DNA from: Arthrobacter sp. SO5
GTDB lineage: Bacteria; Actinomycetota; Actinomycetes; Actinomycetales; Micrococcaceae
NCBI RefSeq assembly: GCF_020532805.1
Contig: NZ_MQTQ01000003.1
Coordinates: 1 to 64,000, forward strand
Direction: 5' to 3'
Length of the DNA stretch: 64,000 bases
The first letter of the stretch is position 1, and each line of letters starts with the position of its first letter. The notes beneath the pieces are model-generated. The model was not told where the DNA came from and did no database searches. It worked only from the letters and a program-made list of their open reading frames with translations. Positions 1 through 6,937 of the stretch are shown piece after piece. The translations under genes were made by a program, and so were the position numbers.

Positions 1-979
1 GTAGCTGAGGCGGTGCCGGGCCGTGGCTTCGGCCCTCCGCGGGGGTCCAGCCGCGCTCGCTCAGGGCTCCCCGGACGCGGGTCACGGCGCTGGGTTCCAT
101 CCCTGGCGCAAAAGGGGTCAGATCCCACTGGGTCAGGACCACGACTCGCCAGCCGGCATCCCTGGCATTCTCGTCGCGGAAAATGTCGCTGCGACGTTGG
201 GCCGGGCTGGCGTGATGCCCGCCGTCGTACTGGATTGCCACTTTTTCCTTGTCATAGGACAAATCCGGGTCCTGGACCCAGCCGCCGGTACCGTCGAAAA
301 TCGGGGTGTTGATACCAGGCTCCGGCAGGCCATGGCGGATCAGAAGCAGACGGAGCTCCGTTTCCTTGGGAGAGTCGGTATCCGCCCGGATTTGGGCTAA
401 CGCCTGCGCAGCCCGGCGGTAACCAGGGCGGCCCTGCTTGCCGGCAACGTAGGGAACCAACTGCCGGACTGTGATCAGCGGGTTCTTCCGCCGCAGCAGG
501 AAGTCCCCGGCGATCACGAGCTCTTCGAGGCTCAGGATGCCGGCAAGATCGAACCATGTCCGCAGCGGCGAGGTGCAGGTCACCGATCGGCCAACGGTGA
601 TTTCCTTGGGCTCGAGGACCTGCTGGTGGCCGACGACGCCCTGGCGCCGGACCGCGCGCTGCCCCGGCTGACCCGTCAGATGGATGACTGTCGGGTGGGC
701 CAGGGACGAGGGCAGCGGAAATCCCCACAGCGCGGCCGCAGAGGTGTGGCTGACGACGGCGCCGGTGACGGCGGTCAGGGCCCGGGCCCGCTGCAGCAGG
801 CCGTCGCCGGCGCCGGCACTGGCCCGGGCGCCGGCACCGGCCGCGGCCCGCACTCCGTGACATGGGCTGACCAGATCCCCGGCGCGGGTCCGACGTCGGC
901 TCAGGCCGGCGCCGCGCGCCTGGGCGACGGTGAAGGGCTGGTTCAGGAGTTGCTGCGGAAGCTCGCTTGGGCGGCGCAT
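1..979 (-). CDS. DUF559 / AbiEi-like protein, truncated by the window edge
   Basis: The frame is open from ATG at 979 to the left edge without a stop, giving at least 326 residues, so the C-terminus is outside the window. The first residues (MRRPSELPQQ, then FTVAQARGAGLSRRRTRAG) resemble the helical N-terminal domain of AbiEi-type antitoxins. The C-terminal half looks like a DUF559 domain, the Vsr/PD-(D/E)XK-like nuclease fold: KETELRLLL with a conserved Glu, then DPDLSYDKEKVAIQYDGGHH with Asp and Lys in catalytic-like spacing, then RRSDIFRDENARDAGWRVV. Such proteins are common in Arthrobacter relatives and usually occur alone. Their function is unproven, and no AbiEii toxin gene is visible. 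Shadow frames on both strands here are GC-driven. Confidence 0.8.
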   Translation of the reverse strand, partial: MRRPSELPQQLLNQPFTVAQARGAGLSRRRTRAGDLVSPCHGVRAAAGAGARASAGAGDGLLQRARALTAVTGAVVSHTSAAALWGFPLPSSLAHPTVIHLTGQPGQRAVRRQGVVGHQQVLEPKEITVGRSVTCTSPLRTWFDLAGILSLEELVIAGDFLLRRKNPLITVRQLVPYVAGKQGRPGYRRAAQALAQIRADTDSPKETELRLLLIRHGLPEPGINTPIFDGTGGWVQDPDLSYDKEKVAIQYDGGHHASPAQRRSDIFRDENARDAGWRVVVLTQWDLTPFAPGMEPSAVTRVRGALSERGWTPAEGRSHGPAPPQL

Positions 980-1064
980 AAAAGCATTGTGCTGCCGTAT
1001 GCCGCGGCCGCGGCGGTTATCCACAGACCGGGGCCACTGTGGGGGACTAGTGGGGTCCTCGGGT

Positions 1065-1183
1065 CTCGGTCCGCGCCGGCGTCGGTTTGCCGAAGACGGC
1101 CGCTACGTTGGCTCGGAATCCGGCCGTATGTGGCAAATGGGCGGTAGTCGGCCCGCCGCGGTGCCAGGGGACCGCGGGAGGAC
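1065..1183. repeat. Direct repeat copy 1 with imperfect palindrome
   Basis: This copy is nearly identical to 1222-1340, at an offset of 157 bp. Its core at 1086-1137 starts TTTGCCGAAGACGGCCGCTA and ends CCGGCCGTATGTGGCAAA. The outer arms TTTGCC/GGCAAA and inner arms CGGCCG/CGGCCG are inverted, so the core can fold. It matches the arms of the two hairpins at 32371-32411 and 32667-32712. Confidence 0.8.
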
Positions 1184-1221
1184 CTCGGGAGTACCGGGCT
1201 GCGACCAACGGCGACCGCTGC

Positions 1222-1340
1222 CTCGGTCCGCGCCGGCGTCGGTTTGCCGAAGACGGCCGCTACGTTGGCTCGGAATCCGGCCGGATGTGGCAAATGAGCG
1301 GTGGTGGGCCCCCGGGTGGGCCAGGGGACCGCGGGCGGAG
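1222..1340. repeat. Direct repeat copy 2 with imperfect palindrome
   Basis: This is the second copy of the repeat at 1065-1183, with only scattered substitutions. For example, GTATGTGGCAAATGGG in copy 1 is GGATGTGGCAAATGAG here. It carries the same TTTGCC/GGCAAA core palindrome. Confidence 0.8.
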
Positions 1341-1451
1341 CGCGGTGCGGGATGCGTTGTGCGGCCCGCGGGTGTGGGATGCGCGCGGCCAAGGCATCGG
1401 CCAAGGCATCGGCGGGTGCGTCGGGACGGTGCGTCCCGGCAAGCAAGGCGC

Positions 1452-1880
1452 TTATTTGACCTCGTCGGTGCCCTGTGCGCCGGCGTCGCCGGACCCGTGG
1501 GGGTCAGCCGTGCCGGAACCGGGGCCGGATGAGTCTGTGCCGCCGTCGATCTTGCGTTCCTTGGCGTCAAACTCATCCTTGAGCTTCTTGAGCCGGTCGT
1601 CCGCGGCCTGGTTGCGGCGGCGGATCTCGAGGTTGCGAAGGAAGTCCGGATCGTCATCCGGGGCGAGAGGGTGGCTGTACGTGACAGCAGCCGGGCCGGT
1701 ACTGCGGGGCCGGCCGATCAGGAACCACAGGACCGCGCCGATCACCGGAATGGCAATCTGCACGACGATCCATGCCGGCTTGGAGATGCCCCTGGTCTGG
1801 CTTGAATCAGTGCGGCTCACGTCGATCAGTCCGTAGACAAATACGACGAGAACGGCGACGGCGACCACTACACGGAGCAT
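1452..1880 (-). CDS. PLDc_N domain membrane protein
   Basis: This 142-residue protein has two membrane helices: MLRVVVAVAVLVVFVYGLIDV at the N-terminus and PAWIVVQIAIPVIGAVLWFLIG at about 34-55. They are followed by a charged cytoplasmic tail. The arrangement, with GRPR after the second helix, is that of the PLDc_N family (the N-terminal membrane region of phospholipase D/cardiolipin synthases). It stands alone here without a catalytic PLD domain, so no enzyme activity is expected. The tail has a basic, coiled-coil-like stretch (RNLEIRRRNQAADDRLKKLKDEFDAKERK) and a low-complexity Gly/Ser/Asp end. Actinobacteria commonly keep one such stand-alone gene near the menaquinone genes. Its role is unknown. 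Confidence 0.85.
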   Translation of the reverse strand: MLRVVVAVAVLVVFVYGLIDVSRTDSSQTRGISKPAWIVVQIAIPVIGAVLWFLIGRPRSTGPAAVTYSHPLAPDDDPDFLRNLEIRRRNQAADDRLKKLKDEFDAKERKIDGGTDSSGPGSGTADPHGSGDAGAQGTDEVK

Positions 1881-2012
1881 GTATTCAGTCTAGCCTCCGG
1901 CCGAGTCTCACGGGCAGTGTCCGGCGTCCTCCCGGGCGTCCGGCCCGGGACAGGGCAGCCGGCGGCGGACCCGGTGGGCCGCGCCCCCGGGCAGGACCGC
2001 TAAACTGGGGGT

Positions 2013-2372
2013 GTGGCTTTCCTGAAATACTCCCTCATCCGGCTGGCGCTTTTCGCGCCCTTGTTCGCGCTGTTCCTCTACGTGCAGCTGGGCTGGTTCC
2101 TGGCCGTCCTCTGCGCGGGCATGATGGCCTTCGCCATCAGTTACCTCTTCTTCCAGAAGCAGCGCGACGCGGCGGCGGCAGCGCTCCACTATCGCCTCTC
2201 GGGCAAGGCCAGGCCGCTGCGCAGCGCCGGTGAAGTGGCCGACGCCGACGCCGAGGACCGCCTCGTCGACGCCCACCCGGACATCACCGTTCACAAGGAC
2301 AGCCGGCCCAAGGCCTCCGGGCCGAAGGACTCCGGGAACCCGCGGGACTCCGAGGACCCGCGGGCCTCCTAG
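2013..2372 (+). CDS. DUF4229 domain membrane protein
   Basis: This 119-residue protein starts at GTG 2013 and reads MAFLKYSLIRLALFAPLFALFLYVQ. Two closely spaced membrane segments (residues about 6-25 and 29-48) are followed by FFQKQRDAAAAALHYRL and an acidic, charged tail, which is the DUF4229 pattern. The last residues form a low-complexity repeat (KASGPKDSGNPRDSEDPRAS). The 3' end overlaps the end of the convergent menA gene by 4 bp. The function is unknown. The family is regularly next to menA in actinobacteria, which suggests but does not show a link to quinone or membrane biology. Confidence 0.85.
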   Translation: MAFLKYSLIRLALFAPLFALFLYVQLGWFLAVLCAGMMAFAISYLFFQKQRDAAAAALHYRLSGKARPLRSAGEVADADAEDRLVDAHPDITVHKDSRPKASGPKDSGNPRDSEDPRAS

Positions 2373-3250
2373 AAGCCGCGGCTCAGGACCAGACCCAGCG
2401 AGAACAACACGGCATAGCCCAGGTTGATGAGCCCGGTCTGCTTGAGCACCGGGATCAGGCTCTTACGGCGCCGGCCTGCGATCATGAGCCAGGCCGGCAT
2501 GAGGCAGGCCGGGATCAGCAGCAGCACAATGAGCATCCAGGGCCGCGCCGGGGCCAACACAATGGGCAGCAGGATTGCGACGGCGAGCATCAGCACGTAG
2601 CTTTCCCGGGCGTGCCTGTCTCCGAGCCGCACTGCCAGGGTCTTCTTCCCGGCCTTCCGGTCGGTGGGGATGTCGCGGACGTTGTTGGCCATCAGCAGGG
2701 CGCAGGCGATGAGGCCGGTGCCGATCGCACCGATGATGGCAGCGAGACTCAGCTGCCCGGCCTGGGTGTACGTGGTGCCTAGCGTGGCCACAAGCCCGAA
2801 GAACACAAAGACAAAGATGTCCCCCAGGCCAAGATAACCGTACGGATTCTTGCCTCCGGTGTACCCCCACGCCGCGAGCACGCAGCCGATGCCCACCAGG
2901 ATCAGCCACCACGTCTGCGTGATGACCACCAGCGTCAGGCCGAACACCATGGCGAGCCCGAACGCAGCGAACGCGGCGTACTTGACCTGGTCAGCCTTCG
3001 CCGCGCCGGACCCGACCAGCCGCAGCGGGCCCACCCGGTCCTCGTCGGTGCCGCGGATGCCGTCCGAGTAGTCGTTGGCGTAGTTGACGCCGATCTGCAG
3101 GAGCAGGGCCACGAGCGCGGCGAGCACGGCGTTCAGGAGGATGAACGAATACATCTCATACGCCGCCGCGGTGCCGATCAGCACCGGCGCGATCGCGGCG
3201 GGCAGGGTGCGCAGACGGGCGCCTTGGATCCATTGTGCGGCTGTGGCCAC
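2369..3250 (-). CDS. menA: 1,4-dihydroxy-2-naphthoate polyprenyltransferase
   Basis: MenA attaches the polyprenyl chain to 1,4-dihydroxy-2-naphthoate to give demethylmenaquinone, at the cytoplasmic membrane. The 293-residue protein has the UbiA-superfamily pattern of eight or nine membrane helices. The first Asp-rich motif is NYANDYSDGIRGTDEDR (about 56-72) and the second is NNVRDIPTDRKAGKKTLAVRLG (about 189-210); both bind prenyl diphosphate through Mg2+. The GLRLVGSGAAK-type loop after the first motif is typical of MenA. It lies downstream of menE and menB on the same strand, so these probably form one menaquinone operon, with a 48-bp gap to menE. Confidence 0.95.
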   Translation of the reverse strand: MATAAQWIQGARLRTLPAAIAPVLIGTAAAYEMYSFILLNAVLAALVALLLQIGVNYANDYSDGIRGTDEDRVGPLRLVGSGAAKADQVKYAAFAAFGLAMVFGLTLVVITQTWWLILVGIGCVLAAWGYTGGKNPYGYLGLGDIFVFVFFGLVATLGTTYTQAGQLSLAAIIGAIGTGLIACALLMANNVRDIPTDRKAGKKTLAVRLGDRHARESYVLMLAVAILLPIVLAPARPWMLIVLLLIPACLMPAWLMIAGRRRKSLIPVLKQTGLINLGYAVLFSLGLVLSRGF

Positions 3251-3298
3251 GGTCAGTACCTCGTGTTGGTTCGGCGAAACCGGGAGTGCCCGGACTAT

Positions 3299-4453
3299 CT
3301 ATTTTCCCTGATGCAAGTCGATGAGACGGACAGTCATGCCCAGCCGGTCCGGTTTCCCGTTGGGCAGCCGCAGGAGTTCCCCGGCTGCCAGCACCGTCTT
3401 GGGCGCGAGCTGACCCAGTACCGGACCCCAGGCTGCGCGCCGGCGGAAGCCCGCGAGGCCCGCCGGTGAGCTGTCCGCGACCGAGACGTAGGCTGCCAGG
3501 GCCTGTCCCCACTCGGCGGAGGGGACGCCGGCCACGAAGGCCGCCAGCACGCCGTCGAGCTTCTCCAGCTCAGCCTGGACGTGCGCGGCCGAGACTTTGA
3601 CGCCGCCGGTGATGACGACGTCGTCGGCCCGGCCCAGCACGGTGAGCCGGCCGTCGTTGTCCAGTTCGCCGAGGTCGCTGGTCCGGTACCAGCGGACACC
3701 GTCGTCCTCGACGAACGTTTCCGCTGTGAGCTCCGGGGCGTCCAGGTACCCGGCCGCGATGGTGGCCCCGCCGAGCAGGATGCGGTTGCCGTCCGCCACG
3801 CGGACCAGGACGTCTTCGAGCGGGAAGCCGTCATACACGCAGCCGCCGCAGGTCTCGGCCGACCCGTAGGTGGTCACCACCCGCACCCCCGCGTCCCGGG
3901 CGGCCGCAAGAAGCTCCGCGGACGCGGGGCCGCCGCCGAGCAGGATGGCGTTGAAGCGGCGCAGCACGGCCAGCGTTTCGGCCGACGGCGAGTCCAGCAG
4001 CCGCTGCAGCTGGGTGGGCACCAGGGAGGTGAACCGGATCTTGTCCGTAAGCTCCAGTGCCGCGGCCGTGAAGGCTTCCGGGGTAAAGCCGCCGGACAGA
4101 TCCATGGCCCACGGGCGGGTGCCGGCGAAGAGCGAGCGGACCAGCACCTGGACGCCGGCCACGTACTGCACGGGGAGGGCCAGCAGCCACTGGCCCTCGC
4201 CCTTGAGCGCAAAGGCCGTGGCCACGGACGAGGCCGCCAGGGCATCAACGGTGAGGACGGTTGCCTTCGGCGCGCCGGTGGACCCGGAAGTCCGCACCAC
4301 GACGGCTGCGTCCTCGATGCCGGGCGTTTCGGGGAACGCCAGCACCGGTGAGCCGTCCGGCCCGGCAGAGAGTTCGACGGCGGGCCCCTCGCCGTGGAGG
4401 GCGGCAGCCAGCGCCTTGAGCGCGGGCTCGATGTTCATGGCTGCGGAAGTCAC
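3299..4453 (-). CDS. menE: o-succinylbenzoate-CoA ligase
   Basis: MenE activates o-succinylbenzoate with ATP and CoA, the step before MenB. The 384-residue protein is an ANL-superfamily adenylate-forming enzyme. The P-loop-like motif VVRTSGSTGAPKAT lies at about 47-60, the A5-type motif TTYGSAETCGGCVYDG at about 195-210, then WYRTSDLGELDNDGRLTVLGRADDVVITGGVKVS with the hinge. The C-terminal catalytic Lys is in RLPNGKPDR. It is shorter than typical acyl-CoA synthetases, as usual for actinobacterial MenE. The GTG at 4453 gives the longest frame; an ATG at 4438 is also possible. It is 8 bp from the end of menB. Confidence 0.93.
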   Translation of the reverse strand: MTSAAMNIEPALKALAAALHGEGPAVELSAGPDGSPVLAFPETPGIEDAAVVVRTSGSTGAPKATVLTVDALAASSVATAFALKGEGQWLLALPVQYVAGVQVLVRSLFAGTRPWAMDLSGGFTPEAFTAAALELTDKIRFTSLVPTQLQRLLDSPSAETLAVLRRFNAILLGGGPASAELLAAARDAGVRVVTTYGSAETCGGCVYDGFPLEDVLVRVADGNRILLGGATIAAGYLDAPELTAETFVEDDGVRWYRTSDLGELDNDGRLTVLGRADDVVITGGVKVSAAHVQAELEKLDGVLAAFVAGVPSAEWGQALAAYVSVADSSPAGLAGFRRRAAWGPVLGQLAPKTVLAAGELLRLPNGKPDRLGMTVRLIDLHQGK

Positions 4454-4461
4454 GGCGCGCC

Positions 4462-5415
4462 TTAGAAGTAGTAAGGGAAGTTGGACCAGTCGGGGTCGCG
4501 CTTTTCGAGGAAGGCTTCCTTGCCCTCGACGGCCTCGTCGGTCATGTACGCCAAGCGGGTCGCTTCGCCGGCGAAGACCTGCTGGCCGGCCAGGCCGTCG
4601 TCGGCGAGGTTGAACGCGAACTTGAGCATGCGGAGGGCCTGCGGGGACTGCCGGGCGATGTCCGCGGCGTATTCCAGGGCGACGTCCTCGAGGCGCGCAT
4701 GGTCCACGGCCTCGTTGACGGCGCCCATCCGGACCATGTCCTCGGCGGAATATTCGCGGGCCAGGAAGAAGATCTCGCGGGCGGCCTTCTGGCCGATCTG
4801 GCGGGCCAGCAGCGCGGAGCCGTAGCCGGCGTCGAAACTGCCCACGGTGGCGTCCGTCTGCTTGAACTTTCCGTGCTGGCGGGAGGCGATGGTGAGGTCC
4901 GAGACCACATGCAGGGAGTGCCCGCCGCCGGCTGCCCAGCCGTTCACGACGGCGATGACCACCTTCGGCATGGTGCGCATGAGCCGCTGGACCTCGAGGA
5001 TGTGGAGCCGGCCGGCGCGGGCCGGATCGATGGTTTCGGTCGTTTCGCCGTCTGCATACCGGTACCCGTCCCGGCCGCGGATCCGCTGGTCCCCGCCGGA
5101 GCAGAACGAGTGGCCGCCGTCCTTGGCGGAGGGGCCGTTGCCGGTGAGCAGGACCGTGGCAACGTCCGGGGTCATCCGGGCGTGGTCCATGGCGCGGTAG
5201 AGCTCGTCCACGGTGCCGGGGCGGAAGGCGTTACGGACCTCGGGGCGGTTGAAGGCGATGCGCACGGTGGGCAGGTCCCGGACCACGGCTCCGTCGGCGG
5301 AGCGCTCCACCTGCCGGTGGTAGGTCATGTCCTGGAAGTCGTCGAAGCCGGACACGCTGCGCCACCGGGCGGGGTCAAAGACGTCGGATACCTTGGCGGG
5401 GATTTCGTTGCTCAC
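4462..5415 (-). CDS. menB: 1,4-dihydroxy-2-naphthoyl-CoA synthase
   Basis: MenB closes the second ring of the naphthoquinone from o-succinylbenzoyl-CoA. The 317-residue protein is a crotonase-fold enzyme with the oxyanion-hole segments GGHSFCSGGDQRIRG (about 99-113) and NGWAAGGGHSLHVVSD (about 158-173). The catalytic region reads FKQTDATVGSFDAGYG. The Asp in TDA marks the bicarbonate-independent type II MenB, as in mycobacteria; the E. coli type has Gly there. The C-terminus DWSNFPYYF is typical. It is the first gene of the menB-menE-menA run. Confidence 0.96.
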   Translation of the reverse strand: MSNEIPAKVSDVFDPARWRSVSGFDDFQDMTYHRQVERSADGAVVRDLPTVRIAFNRPEVRNAFRPGTVDELYRAMDHARMTPDVATVLLTGNGPSAKDGGHSFCSGGDQRIRGRDGYRYADGETTETIDPARAGRLHILEVQRLMRTMPKVVIAVVNGWAAGGGHSLHVVSDLTIASRQHGKFKQTDATVGSFDAGYGSALLARQIGQKAAREIFFLAREYSAEDMVRMGAVNEAVDHARLEDVALEYAADIARQSPQALRMLKFAFNLADDGLAGQQVFAGEATRLAYMTDEAVEGKEAFLEKRDPDWSNFPYYF

Positions 5416-5436
5416 AGTCCGAGTCTAGTAATCGGC

Positions 5437-5877
5437 TCAGCTGATGCAGAACTCGTTGCCTTCCGGGTCCGCCATGGTGTGCCAGGAATGCGGTCCCTGG
5501 CTGGCGGTCCAGAGGAAACTTGCGCCGCGCGCCTCGAGGGCCTTGCGGACCGCGTCCTTGTCTGCGCCCGCGAGCCGCACGTCCCAGTGGACCCGGTTCT
5601 TGACCGTTTTTTCTTCCGGGACAGTCTGGAACAGAATGCGTCGTTCCGGGGACGCGGCGTCGAGTTCATGGGGTGGCCGGATGGCGGCGCCGGCCCGCCA
5701 GACCAGTTTCCCGTGGTGCAGGGTGGTCTCCTCCTCCGTCGCGAAGCCCTGCCCGATCATGGAGCGGATGAAGTCCTCGTCCTGCGGCTCCACGGCCCAG
5801 TCCAGGGTTTCGGCCCACCAGTCGGCAAGCTCGTGCGGATTCGCGCAGTCCACGGCGATCTGGATGTTCAGTGTCAT
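5437..5877 (-). CDS. VOC (glyoxalase-like) family protein
   Basis: The 146-residue protein has two beta-alpha-beta-beta-beta modules of the vicinal oxygen chelate fold. The first begins MTLNIQIAVDCANPHELADWWAETLDW, and the second begins NRVHWDVRLAGADKDAVRKALEARGASF and ends MADPEGNEFCIS, the typical closing strand. Such small actinobacterial VOC proteins (Glyoxalase_6 type) are annotated only by fold, and no substrate can be named. It lies just downstream of the 22-bp inverted repeat and 21 bp upstream of menB on the same strand. Confidence 0.85.
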   Translation of the reverse strand: MTLNIQIAVDCANPHELADWWAETLDWAVEPQDEDFIRSMIGQGFATEEETTLHHGKLVWRAGAAIRPPHELDAASPERRILFQTVPEEKTVKNRVHWDVRLAGADKDAVRKALEARGASFLWTASQGPHSWHTMADPEGNEFCIS

Positions 5878-5943
5878 GGAAAGAACCTACGACGTCGGGG
5901 CCCGCGCCGGAAGGTACCCGCGGAAGTTACCGCCGCCTCCACA

Positions 5944-6006
5944 CAACGCGGGGTCACGTAGCGCCGGTCCAAGGGCCCGGGACGGGCGCTAAGTGACCCC
6001 GCGTTG
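5944..6006. repeat. 22-bp near-perfect inverted repeat
   Basis: Left arm 5944-5965 (CAACGCGGGGTCAC-G-TAGCGCC) and right arm 5985-6006 pair at 21 of 22 positions around a 19-nt spacer. It follows the stop of the CPBP protease gene (6013) on the minus strand. It may act as its terminator or be a copy of a dispersed palindromic repeat. No T-tract follows either arm. Confidence 0.85.
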
Positions 6007-6012
6007 CTTCGG

Positions 6013-6774
6013 CTAGCCCTGGACATTCTGGAGCTGTTCGAGGACATCCGGCGGGATCGCATAGATGAAGATGACCGCCAGCAGGTTCTTCGAGGCATGG
6101 ACGAAGTAGGAAAACATCACGTTCTTGCCGGTCCACACATAGACAAAAACCAGGACGGCGCCCATCGCAAGATACGGCGTCAGCGCCGGCAGTGTCAGGT
6201 CCTCCTGGCCGACGATGTGCAGGGCGGCGAACAGCACCGTGGACAGTAGGCAGCAGATCCAGATGTTCACCCGCCGGCTGAGCTTGCCGATCAGCAGGTG
6301 GCGGAAAATGTACTCCTCCACGAAGGGGCCCACGATCACCAGCAGCGGCACCATCAGCCAGGCCGGCACCTGCTGCATGAGGGCCTGCAGGCCGGCCTGG
6401 TTCACGGACGTCTGCACCGGCCCGCTGCTTGCCACCAGGACCGCCGTAAGGATCATCATGGCCAGGAGGGCCAGGGGAACCATGAGCAGCGTGAACCATG
6501 GTCTGGTGGCGAGGACCCGCAGATCCCGCGCGACGACCTGCCGGGCGGCGGCCAAGGCGAGGGCGCCGATGGTCCCGTAGAAGATCAGGTTCACCGCGTA
6601 GGAGGCCACGGCAGGGTTGGGTGATAACTGCAGCATCAGCGGGGCGATCAGATTGCCGGCCACGGCAAAAAGCGTTGCCACGGCCACATAGAGACCGGCG
6701 GTGGTGAGATCAAGCCGCGAGAACCGGTACAAGTCCGGCCGCGGCGCTGGAGGTATGCGGAGAGCGGTTCCCAT
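6013..6774 (-). CDS. CPBP family intramembrane glutamic endopeptidase
   Basis: The 253-residue protein has about seven or eight membrane helices and the three motifs of the CPBP (CAAX protease and bacteriocin-processing, Abi/Rce1) family. These are EEYIFRHLL at about 152-160 (paired catalytic Glu and Arg), FAALHIV at about 183-189, and FVHASKN at about 226-232 (His and Asn). In bacteria such proteases process peptides or membrane anchors. The substrate is not indicated by context. It is transcribed away from the ABC-F gene and towards menB, apparently as a single gene. Confidence 0.9.
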   Translation of the reverse strand: MGTALRIPPAPRPDLYRFSRLDLTTAGLYVAVATLFAVAGNLIAPLMLQLSPNPAVASYAVNLIFYGTIGALALAAARQVVARDLRVLATRPWFTLLMVPLALLAMMILTAVLVASSGPVQTSVNQAGLQALMQQVPAWLMVPLLVIVGPFVEEYIFRHLLIGKLSRRVNIWICCLLSTVLFAALHIVGQEDLTLPALTPYLAMGAVLVFVYVWTGKNVMFSYFVHASKNLLAVIFIYAIPPDVLEQLQNVQG

Positions 6775-6937
6775 GCCTCCAGCCTAGCGCCGGGAAAGGA
6801 CGCGCGGGCCGCCATCGATTTGTTGATCTGTTCAGGCCCCACCCGACGGCGGCCCGGCGCCGTTACGGGTCTCCGGTGTCATACTTGAGCACGCACGCCG
6901 CCGCCGGGCAGGCTTGGCACCTACTTGCGAGGAATCC

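Larger units (their letters stand above)
980..1451. other. 472-bp intergenic stretch holding a duplicated repeat
   Basis: I found no convincing gene here. The stretch contains two copies of an about 115-bp direct repeat (1065-1183 and 1222-1340). Each copy carries an imperfect palindrome of the TTTGCC/GGCCGCTA family. The open frames across it are repeats of the same translated sequence and are not credible proteins. Confidence 0.7.

Noticed and set aside
1-979. Type IV (AbiE) toxin-antitoxin system
   Set aside because: Only the AbiEi-like head is present and the second half looks like DUF559; no AbiEii nucleotidyltransferase is adjacent within the window.
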